Positions 25,601-35,238 of a stretch of DNA of 64,000 nt are shown here, piece after piece. Positions within the stretch are counted from its first letter, which is position 1. Each line of letters starts with the position of its first letter. Under the pieces are notes generated by a model. It had not been told where the DNA came from. It ran no database searches and saw only the letters and a list, made by a program, of their open reading frames with translations. The stretch is from Pipra filicauda (taxonomy: Eukaryota; Chordata; Aves; Passeriformes; Pipridae). The stretch spans positions 310,001 to 374,000 of the forward strand of contig NW_024104331.1 of NCBI RefSeq assembly GCF_003945595.2. The letters are read 5' to 3'. The translations under genes and the position numbers were made by a program.

Positions 25601-26973
25601 GGGCTGCTGTGGGAAGAGACCACCATTAGTTTGGTCTGGGTGGTGGACAGACAGACACTGGGATGGTGGATAGACAAATACTGGATGGTGGACAGATGGA
25701 CACTGGGATGGTGGGAGACACTGGGATGGTGGGGAGACACCAGGAAGACGGGAAACACTGGGATGGTGGACAGACAAATACTGAATTGTGGACAGGTGGA
25801 CACTGGGATGGTGGGAGACACTGGGATAGTGGACAGATGGACACTGGGATGGTGGACAGACAGACACCAGCTGCGGCTGCACCATCCCCTTCACCACAGG
25901 CTCTGCTCCTCAATCCCCACCTCCAGCCCCCCCTGTACCACCCCTGGTGGGTACCAATGAGATGTCACCAGCCCCGGTGTCACCGTGGGGTGACAGCCCC
26001 GCCTTTCCCCCCCTCACCTCTCATCCGTGTCCGCCGTGCCATCCTCATCCTCCTTCTCCTCCGCCAGTGGTTCTCCGATGGCCTCCAGCTCGCCCAGGCT
26101 GGCCCCACGCTCCAGGTCCCCCGCTCCTGGGGACACCGGGGAGCTCAGCGGGCCGAGCCCTGGCACCTCTGTCCCCGCACGTCCCCGTCCCTCACCTACC
26201 CCGGGGCCGCCTCCTGCGGCGGATGGAGGCCCGGACGAGGTCGGAGCCCAGGGGGTGCCGGTGGCGCTGGGCGCGGGCGTCGCAGAACCAGTCCCCGGTG
26301 AGCACCCGCAGCCGCGCCGGGTCCGACACCGACTTGCGGAGCTTGCTGGTGGCGGGAGGGTGGCGTTGGGACCCCCGCCCTGGCACTGCCATCAGCCCCC
26401 CCCCACCACCGTCCCCAGGGTCCCTCCCAACCAAGGGAGCCACTGGCCACTGTCTCCCAGGGGGTTTGGGACCCCCAGGGCTGGTGTGACCCACCGTGGG
26501 GCTTAACCCTGGCTGGGTTCCATGGGTGACCCCATCACCAGGGAAAAGGGGACTGCTCTGTCCCCAAGGGTGGCAGACCCTAGAGTGTCTGCTTTTGGGG
26601 GGGCTGTGCTGTCCCCACCTTTGATGGATCCCAAAGTGGCTGCTCTGGGGGGGTTCCTGCTCTCCCCAAGTGTGACAGATGCCAAGGTGGTTGCTTTTGG
26701 GGGATTCATGCTGTCCTCAAGGTTGATGGGTCTGGAGCTGGGAGGAGCAGCTGTCCCTAAAGCTGATAGACCCCACACTGGCTACTCCTGGGGGTGGTCC
26801 ACGCTGTCCCCAAGGGTGACGCCGAGCAGGGGACCCCCAGCCCACCTGATGCGCCCCTCCTCGCGCCGGCGGAGCTGCCAGTCGCGGCGCAGCACCTCTG
26901 CGATGGCACATCGCTCCTCCTCCGTCAGGAAGCTCAGGTCCAGCAGCGCCTCGACCCCCACCTCCAGTGCCAT
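22671..26973 (-). CDS. SYTL1: Synaptotagmin-like 1 (Slp1), Rab27 effector
   Basis: Slp1 binds GTP-Rab27 through its N-terminal Slp homology domain and membranes or partners through two C2 domains, promoting granule exocytosis. Fourteen coding exons keep frame (560 aa; human 562): 26973-26846, 26345-26200, 26126-26018, 25606-25567, 25277-25184, 24993-24905, 24334-24215, 24115-23949, 23864-23762, 23659-23498, 23429-23351, 23277-23178, 23099-22894, 22810-22671. The Rab-binding helix ([12 protein letters not shown], residue 10 on) and the LTGDWF motif sit in exons 1-2. Exons 3-7 are an acidic Pro/Ser-rich linker, C2A spans about 258-380 and C2B about 397-535, and the protein ends [13 protein letters not shown]2A lacks most Ca2+-ligand Asp residues (WHHDSLGRN instead of a W-D-x-D pattern). 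The start at 26973 matches the human N-terminus and has context gccATGG; an in-frame ATG exists at 27096. Confidence 0.96.
24440..24860. repeat. C-rich minisatellite, ~78-bp unit, in SYTL1 intron
   Basis: Tandem copies with landmarks 'cccatacagccctatatgtg', 'ccccataaaaccccctc' and 'cagtcccccaaaacccc' recur roughly every 78-80 bp (around 24484, 24564, 24641, 24719), then decay into shorter units. The array fills most of the intron between the exons ending 24334 and starting 24905. Confidence 0.85.
25637..25866. repeat. minisatellite of 'gacactgggatggtgg' units in SYTL1 intron
   Basis: About ten degenerate copies of 'gacactgggatggtggacag' with an intercalated 'acaaatactg' variant run through the intron between the exons at 25567-25606 and 26018-26126. 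Unit length varies from about 20 to 32 bp. Confidence 0.88.
26559..26740. repeat. 51-bp tandem repeat in SYTL1 intron 1
   Basis: Three clear copies (26559-26609, 26610-26660, 26661-26711) and a decayed fourth begin 'tgtccccaag' or a variant and share 'tttgggggg' and 'gatggatcccaa'-like cores. The period is a multiple of three, so both strands keep long open frames here. Lying between coding exons 1 and 2 of SYTL1, they are not predicted to be spliced in. Confidence 0.8.
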
Positions 26974-27146
26974 GGCGGGGTGGGGGGACACCCCGGGGAC
27001 ACCCCGGGGCCCTGGCTTAGGTGGGCGCTGAGGATCGGGGGGCTCAGCGTGCCGGGGGGGCTCAGCGTGCCGGGCATGCACCAGCGATGCCAACATCTGG
27101 AGAGGGACCTCGGCGCCGCTGGGGATGATCCCCCGCGATCATCCCG
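26974..27146 (-). other. SYTL1: SYTL1 5' UTR part of first coding exon
   Basis: A splice acceptor (ctcctcgcag, AG at 27148-27147) would start the first coding exon at 27146, leaving 173 nt of leader before the ATG at 26973. The leader contains an in-frame ATG at 27096 with no stop before 26973. Translation could therefore start 41 codons earlier, although the extension is Pro/Arg-rich and unlike other Slp1 N-termini. Confidence 0.45.
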
Positions 27147-27699
27147 CTGCGAGGAGAAGGGGGGGAAGCTCAGCGCGCACCCACACACCCACCCCAAAGA
27201 CCCCCAGCGAGGACAAAGGGGTGGGATGATGCCGAGGGGGCCGAGGGAAGAGGATGGGCAGTGCCCAGGGCAGGCTGAGGGACACGGTGCCGCTCCTGCC
27301 GCTGCCGGCTCCGTGCCAGGGCCAGCCCCGCCCGCTGCCGGGATCCTGCCCGCGGCCTGTGTTTGCCCAGGGTGTTTGCTCAGGGCCGGCTCTGCCCCTG
27401 CCCGCTTTCCCATGGGATTCACCGGGTGCCACGACACACGGACAAAAGGGGGCAAAAGGGGGCTTGGCTGCCCCTACAACGGGCTGAGACCGCACCGGGC
27501 TGAGACTGAACCGGGCTGAGACCGTACTCAGCTCATCACACCTCCCGAGGGGGGTCTTGCTCCACAGCCGGCGTTACCTCACCACTACCCTTCCTGTCCC
27601 CGGCGCTGGGGAAGCGCTGCCTGGTGTCACCACGGGCAGGAAATTGCAGCAGCGGTGGGGTAGGACCAGCCCAGAACCCCCCCAGCCCACTCCCGGCCA

Positions 27700-27920
27700 C
27701 CCCACGGGGACCTGAGCACCCCCACGGCCGGGGGTACCCCCCCCACCAGCGGCCCTGTCCCCAGCCCCACCGGTGACTCTGTCCCTGCCCCACCGGTGGC
27801 CCTCTCCCAGCCTGTCCCCAGCCCCACAGAAGGTCCTGTCCCAGCCCCACGGCTGCCTTTACCCCAGTCCCGTGGATCACCCTGTCCCCGCCCCACGGGT
27901 GACCCTGTCCCAGCCCCGGG
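27700..27920. repeat. degenerate C-rich repeat (cctgtcccagccccac units)
   Basis: Repeated 'ggtgaccctgtcccagcccc' and 'ccccaccggtggccctctcc' style units of about 25-35 bp upstream of the SYTL1 coding region, probably in a 5' leader intron. Copies are diverged and the borders soft. Confidence 0.6.
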
Positions 27921-28922
27921 GGGCCTCAGACACCTCCCAGTGTTGGAGACCTCAGTCCAGCACCTGAGCACTGGGTGCCATCCCCACCACAGACCCCCCC
28001 AACCCAACATCAGGGACCCCCAACACCACATGGCCTCTCTTTCCAGGGGGAACCTGTGCCACCCACCAGCACCCTGCCCCCAGCAGCGGGGCTGGGGGGT
28101 CTCGGGGGGCACATCCCGGCTCTCATCAGGGCTTGAGTGGGGGGCGTTCAGGGGCCACGTACCGGTTCTCACCGGGGCTGAGGCGATGCTGCCGCTGCCT
28201 CCCCACCGCAGCCGCTCGTATCCTGTTTACTGCCGGCACACGGGGGGGTCCCCCCGCCCCGGAACAGCGCTGCCACCTCAAAACGCACCCAGGTCTGGCC
28301 CAGGCGCTGCTGTGGGTCCCCAGCTCCCTGTGGGGACCCCAAAAACCGAGCCGTAAACAAGCACTCCCCGTCCCGCGCCCGCCAGCGCGCAGAGGGGTGC
28401 TGAGCACCCGGCCCCCCACCCTGCACGGGAGACCAGTCAAACCAGTTAAACCTCCCCAGTAAACCACAATCTGCAGGGGGGTGTGCACGCCCCCCTTTTT
28501 TCTTGGCAGGCAGCCCGTGGCAATGGAGGGGGGTCAACAGACGGCATGAAATGCCCCCTCACCCCCAAAATGCACCCAAGGCTCAGCCCCTCCTGGGTGA
28601 CCCCCCACAGCCCCCCAGGGACCGGCAGATCCCAGCCGGGGGTTGTCGCCACTCACGACCCCCCCACCATTCCTCCCGGCACCAGGGAGCCCCCCGGCCA
28701 GCCCCAGGCCTCTGCCACAGCGTGGGGACAAGGAAAAGCCACCCCACAAACGCGTGACCCCGAGCCCCCAGCCCACTGTCCTCAGTGGGGAGCGGAGCAG
28801 GGAGGGGAGGGGGGGCTGCAGCCCACGGGGTGGGGCGGGAGGAGCCAGACCCACACACACCCCCACACCCCGGGGTGTCTGTGCAGCCCCCGCGGCGGGT
28901 CCAGCCCCTCGGCCGCCCTTAC

Positions 28923-29110
28923 CTGCCCGGGTGGTGGGGTCTCGGTGTCTCGTCGCGACCCCGGTAACCCCACGGGGACCCTCGTGGGTGCGCGGGTGCC
29001 CCCCGGTCCCACCCCCGGCTGGGTGCGAGGTGACTCAACCGCAGCCCTGCGAGCGCCTCCTCGCCCGGCGGCACGAAATCAGGGACTGGAGCCAGCAGCA
29101 CCCGCCGGAC
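28923..29110 (-). other. SYTL1: candidate SYTL1 non-coding first exon
   Basis: A good donor CAG|GTAAGG on the minus strand (exon end 28923) follows a CpG-containing GC-rich stretch. That makes it a plausible 5' exon that would splice to the acceptor near 27147. The repeated 'actgaactgggctga' at 29114-29143 lies just upstream. Other donors near 28150-28170 are alternatives. No transcript evidence is available. Confidence 0.3.
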
Positions 29111-29144
29111 GGGACTGAACTGGGCTGAACTGGGCTGAACTGGG

Positions 29145-32100
29145 AGGCGTCAGGCGCCTGGGAAGGGGTGGCGCGGCGGGGATGAAGCCCCGCGGCGGGG
29201 GGACCCCAAGTCTGGTGGAGACTCGAAGTCAAGGGTGTGGGAAAGGGGATGGGGTGGGAGACCCCCCCTGCCCTGGTGTCACGCAGGGGTTTGGGGGGGC
29301 AGGATGCGGGCATGGGGTGCCTGGGAGGGCACCTGGGTTGCACTGGGGGGGACTGGTCTGTGCTGGGCATGGGGGGAGCAGGACATCTGCCCTCCCTGCA
29401 GCACCCTGAAGCCCCCCACCCCAAAAGCCCAGTGTGGGGCAACGTGGGGTCCCTGGAGCTTTGCTGGTTCCCCATCCCACAGGGTGTCCCCAGCTCCATG
29501 GCCCCCACCCCTCAAGGCATTCCCAGCCCGTGGCTCCTTTCCCATGGGACAGCCCCAACCCAGCCCCTCCCTCACCCCATGGCTCCCCCCAGCCCCACAT
29601 TCCCCATCCTGTGGGTGCCCCCAGCCCCACAGCTTCCATCCTGCCAGGAACAATCCCATCCTGCCCACTCAGGACCACCCTGGGTGCTCAGCCCCACGCA
29701 GGATCAGGTCGGCAGTGCCAGGCAGGGAAGAACCCGGGGCAGGAACATCCCTGCCTGGCACAGAGGGACCTGTGCCTCAGCTTCCCTCGATCCCAGGGGG
29801 AGAGAGGCCAGCTGGGGGGGTTTCAGGCTCCCCCCAGCTTTGTGGTGAGATGGCAGCACAAACTGAGCACAGAACCGCAAGAAAAGGGGATTATTTTTAG
29901 CCTGGTTTCTCAGGAAATGAGACTTCAGCAGTGACACTGTATCTGTCTGTGGGCCACCCTCGTCTTCCTCCCCTTGCCGGGCACTTGCAGCTCAGCTCTG
30001 GTGGGGAGGGGTCCCAGAGGGACGAGGCCCCTGTGATGGCTGTCCTGGGAATGCAGTGAGCGTGGCCAGGTCTCTGCAGGGGGACAGTGGTGTGGGGACA
30101 GCCCTAACATGGGCTGGGGGCTCAGATCTGGGTCACCCACCGTGGGCACCGAGCCCTTTCTGGGCATCCTGGACCCTTTGCCCCTGCAACATCCAGAGCA
30201 AGGAATGTTTATGGGATAGAGAAGGACATGACAGGATGTGGCCCCTGTTCCTGGATCTCTGAGGAGGGGTGGATGGATGGATGGATGGCACCTCAGTCAT
30301 GGGTGCCACTCTCTGGGACACATCCAGCAGCTGGGAACAGCCCTGAGCACAGCCAGGGCCAAACCCCATGGCCCAAGGCGTGGGTCCCATCCTGCAGAGC
30401 ATGTCCCCACCCCACCCCTGGTGACCCAGAGGTGTAGTGAGTTTGCTGGGTCTCAGTCACAGCTGGTGCCTCGGGTGGCAGGACCAGGGGCTGTGTCAGC
30501 CCAGAGCACCCCAGTGACACCCAGGAACACCCCGGCCACCAGCACATGGTGACCCAGGGGCTGGGCCAGCCCTCGGGGGTGGTTTTCCTTCCAGCCACCT
30601 CCTGGAGCAGCCTCTGAGGAGCAAACCCCGCTCCTGGGTGTTGAGTGCCAGGTGCTGGGTGCTGGCAGTGTCCCAGCGGATGAGCAGAACAGGTTCTGCC
30701 TCATTTCTGCCCTGTGTGGGCAGCCCCGAGCCAGCACTGACAAGGAGCAAGTCCTGTCCTGCTCCCAGCCCTGTTCCCCCTCCAGGACTCGTTCCTCAGG
30801 TCTGGGAGCTGCAGGAGAGTCTGGTTCTTCCTGGGAGGAAGCTGAGGCAGGAGCATGTGCTGGAGCATCGGCAGAGACCCCCCAGAGGGTTTGGTGGGAG
30901 GAGTGGGGCAGCACCTGGGCTTTGACACTGCCACATGTCCCCCCGAACAATGGGGTCACCTGGCCCCATTCCCCTGATGGGATCTCGGCTCCTGTGCCCT
31001 TTGCCCTCCCAGAGCCTTTGATGTGCCACTCAAGCCCTCCCTGGACACGCAGGGGTGGACACCAGCTCCCAGAGGGATGGACCCACACCTCCCACTGGGA
31101 CAGACCCCAGCTCCCATGGTGACAGATCCCAACTCCCCCAGGTTGGAGGGGCCCCTCGCTTTCACCCCCTCTAAATTTTTAATTTCAAACCCCCTCCCAA
31201 CACAGCAGGGACCTCGAGGCATTTCCAGCTGTGGCTCCAGCTGGGAATGACACTGTCTCTGGGAAGCCACCAGCATGAAGACCCCCCAGTGCTGGGTCTT
31301 GCACTCCCTTTCCCCTCCCCTGCCTGGGAAACATCACGGAGGACAGGGTGAAGATGAGGAGGGATCCACAGCCCCCGGTGGCTTCCAGAGCTCCCCATGT
31401 GCAGCTGCCAAAGTGCAATGTGAGATTGCTCCTCGGGGAGCCCTTTGATGCCCCATTTCCCCCCGAAACGGGTGACCCCCGGGCCCCCTCCCCTCCGGCA
31501 GCTGAGGCAAAGTGATCCCACATCAAAGGCGGCTCCAGGGCTGTGGCATTCCTGGATCCCTGCGGGGAGGGAGGTCGGGGACCCCCAGCCCTGCTCCCCA
31601 CCGTGGTGCCGGGGGGATTGGTCATGCTCAGCCACTGCGGCCAAGGGCAGAGGGGCAGAGGCAGAGGGGTCACTCGGGGATGATGGCTGAGGCCACGTGG
31701 CAGCTGGGATGGATCCTGACATTCTGCTTCACAGCATTCCTCGCTCCCCGGGGCTGGGCTGGCCACTGAGGGCTCAGAGAGGAAAATGAGGGAAGCAGGG
31801 CTTGCACACCAGCCTGGGCAGAGAGCTGGGAGCATCCCGGGCATCTGAGCGGCACTACCTGGGAACAACAACCCAGCTGCTTCCATATAATCCCCACATC
31901 CCATGACCTGAACCACGCGGCTCAGCTCCCACACATCCCACGCCAGATTCCCTGCGGCTCCCAGGCAGCAGGAGTGGGTTAGGAAAATCCTGCCAGGTTG
32001 GAGAGGCGAGGAGGGACCCCCGTGGCCCTGGGGGGGTTTGGCATCCTCACCTCATCCTCCAGCGACAGATGTGTGTGGGATAAACCCCTCGGAGCTGCCA

Positions 32101-32845
32101 CCCCGCAGGAGCTGAGGTTTGGCTGGAGGGGCTGAGCCAGAGGATCCAGGTGGTGTTCCATAAGATGGATGCACTGTGAAACCCCTCAGCCTCTGACACA
32201 ACCCAATTTTAAGGCTGATCTGCTCCCCACACACACAGCTCCAGCCTCTGGATATCAGATGGAACACAAAATCGGTGGCAGTCAGCAGGCACAGCTTCCC
32301 CTGCTCCCAGCTCAGGCAGCAGATCCTGCTGGGAGGGGGAAAACGAGTCCAGCTCTTCCCATTCCACTCTGCTTCTGGCAGCCCCGGGGCCAGCACAGGC
32401 ATCCCCTCCCCCTGGGAGCATGGAGGGCTCCAGACTGGAAAGGGAAAGGAGCTGGGAATGCAGCATCTCCAGGAAAATAAGATGGGAGAGACAAAAGGCA
32501 AACTGTCCCCAGCTGAAGGAAAACCTTGGAAAATTAATCTTACATCCCAGAACACTTGGTTTCCCCTGCCCAGGCATGAGACCTGGCACCAAACCCCACA
32601 AATCCTTCCTGCACTGCAGGGATGGGGATCCTTCTGCCTCCCAAACCTCCTTCCCAACAGCAGGGCTGTGAGTTTTCCCTGGAGGAGGGAAATGGGCAAG
32701 TTCATAAAGTAAAAGGTTTATGAGCTCCAGGATCCAGCTCCTGTGGGCAGGAGAGAGGCCAGGGGTCAGCGGGGCAGGGGGGATCCCAACCCCGCTGCGG
32801 GCTGGGAGGAGGGAAGAGCCTGGACAAGAAGAGATGCAGCACTTG
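29145..32845. other. intergenic region between SYTL1 and TMEM222, no supported gene
   Basis: About 3.7 kb of GC-rich sequence with no recognisable coding exon, RNA gene or CR1. A (ggat)n run is at 30269-30287. Open frames on both strands are low in complexity and lack splice-consistent borders. It should contain upstream regulatory DNA of SYTL1 and downstream DNA of TMEM222, but I see no site I can name with confidence. Confidence 0.6.
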
Positions 32846-32849
32846 GAGA

Positions 32850-35238
32850 CATCCACAGAAATCAGTTTATTTCCCTGCCATCGGGATTATGAAACCACAG
32901 AAGCAGAGTTTAAATATTTACAAAGAAATCCAGCGCCCCGCAGAGATGAAGGGAACAAAGGATGTGAGGGACGGGGGGCTCGCCCTCGCCATTCCAAACC
33001 CCGCTTGGGTTAAAAAGCATCGGGAGCAAACGAGAGGGGGTTTCACAGTGGGGTTTTGGGAGTCCCAGGAGCGGGGCTGCCGGACACCCCCAAGTCTCAG
33101 CTTTGGCAATTCTTGCGGAGTTCACGGATAAAACACGGGCGGGCCGGGCCCAGGGGGCTCGAGGTTATTGCTGCTGCGTAGGACGGGTCAGCTCCAGCCC
33201 CAGGGCCGGTCACTCCAAGGAATCACACTTTAAATAAACACAGAGGGAAAGGATTCCTCTCTCCCAACCCCCCGGGGCATGCTGGCCTGTGGCTACCGGG
33301 TGGAAAGGCAGGGGAGCTCCAGAACACACCATCCTTTCATCCTAAGGTTCTCTCTGATCGGGATCTTGGCTTTCTGAGCAGCCCCAGGGCCCAGCACCCT
33401 CCATCCCACGCTCCCCACACAGGAGGGAAGGGACTGTACAGAGCAGACACCGGCATGTTGGAGCTCCAGAGAGATGGGGAAGGGTGCCAAGGTCGGCATC
33501 CACCCCAGGAAAGCCAGCACAGGGCGAGAGAGAGACCATGAAGGAGAAGGGAGAGGCTTAAGGGGCAATTTAAGTGACTGGGGAAAAGGAAACACAAAAA
33601 CAAGCCCAAGAGGAGGCTCCAACCCTCCCATATGGTTGGAGGAATCAGGGAGGTGGGAGAGGGCAGGGAGGCACATGGGGAGGGGTCTGAGAGCCAGGGG
33701 GGTAGCAGTGACTGGGCTCCCCAGACAGAGACTGCAGGGAGTCCAGGAAAGCTTCCCTGCTGGCCATAGGCACTCCTCGAGCTTGAAATCCATCAGGCAG
33801 CAGGGTAACGAGCTGGTTTTCTGACTGGAAAAAGCTCTTCTCCTCCCTCTGCAGTCAGCAGGGATCTGCTCAACTGCACATGAGCCTTCAGCCAGGCTTG
33901 TTTTTTAAGAACCCACCTGGCTCAGGGCCCTCCAAAACCAGCACCTGCAGGGCAGAGCCTCGGCAGACACAGACCCTGACATGGAAGGGGTGCTGGGTCA
34001 CACCCAAACTGCCTTCCTGCCTGGCACTCAGGAGTCACCTCACCCCCTACAGCCCATCCTGCCCCTCCCAGGGCTCAACAGGGCCATCAGCCCCCCACCA
34101 CTGCCTGCCTCACACCAAACCCAGCCCTGCAAAGCTGTACCCCAGGTGTGCCCTCCAAAGCACACCAAAGGTGCTGAACCAGCCCTGAACCACCGCCCAG
34201 GGGGAAAAGCCAGTGTCCCAGTTCGCTGCTGCAAAGCCCAGCCAGAGGATGGGCATCTCCCAGTCCCTTCACCTCCTCTTCTCATCTCCGGTGGCCCCTC
34301 TAAGCTCAGGTGCTGTTCCCACAGGGGCCTCCAAACCCCACTCTCAGCCCTCTGCCCCAGAAACACGTCCCTGCCGCCGCCTGGGAGACACAAAGGACAG
34401 GGATCAAAGGAAAACGAGAGGCTTGTGAGGAGTGCAAGGACAGATTTAGCTATTCAGAGCACAGGGAGAAGCAGGGAAGCGCTATTTTCTCTGGCACAAG
34501 CTGAAAGGGCCCGAGCAGCTGATTCCCAACGCTGCACCAGGCTCCTGAAGGGGTGCAGACTGCCATGAGCCATTCCCAAGCCAGCCCATCGACTTTCCTG
34601 CCTTTCCAGGCTCACCAGCGGGACCAGGGGAGCTGGCCCTGCCACAGAGCGTCCCTCAGGAGTGTCCCACCTCAACACCTTCCTGCCACTGCCAGGGAGG
34701 GAGACAGTGAGTGCTGGGGCACCCCATCCCCCCGGGAAGAACCCCACACCTCCACTTGGAATGTGTGCTGCTGGAGAGACGTGCAACAGGGAAAACAACT
34801 CCTAACTGGAGACTCAGGGAATCCGAGGGAGCATCTGGTGGAATCTGCCAAGAGGATGAAAGCAGGTGATCAGAGAGAACCTTACAAGGTGGATGTGCTT
34901 GTGCTCCTGGAGGAGGCAAGGTTTGCCTTGTGGCTTTTCTTGGCACTGAAAGCAAAGGTGCCCAACCCTTCCCTTTCTTGATCCCATTCCCACCTCCCCA
35001 GCTGCAGGCAGGGAGAGAGCAGGAGCTTCCAGACCCCTGACACTGGGAGACACCATCGACAGAACAAAAACAGGAGGAAAAGAAGGCAGTTCCAGGAAAC
35101 AAAGATGAGCTGTTACAATGGAGTGGGGTCACCACCTTCCCTGGAAAACGGCTCCCAGAGTCCCAAGCCTCCATCCCGCTGGATCAGTCACAGTTTCTTC
35201 CTTCGTGTGCTCAGGGATTGGGGGGTTCAGAGCTGCCA
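32850..35238 (-). other. TMEM222: TMEM222 3' UTR (inferred)
   Basis: From the TMEM222 stop to a candidate AATAAA on the minus strand (32866-32871), about 2.4 kb. No coding frame and no CR1 was recognised inside, fitting an exonic UTR. The only support for the end is the hexamer, so a shorter UTR with a variant signal remains possible. Confidence 0.45.
32866..32871 (-). terminator. TMEM222: AATAAA poly(A) signal, TMEM222 (candidate)
   Basis: TTTATT on the + strand in 'gaaatcagtttatttccctg', giving AATAAA on the minus strand. It is the first canonical signal I found downstream of the TMEM222 stop on that strand. Confidence 0.45.
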
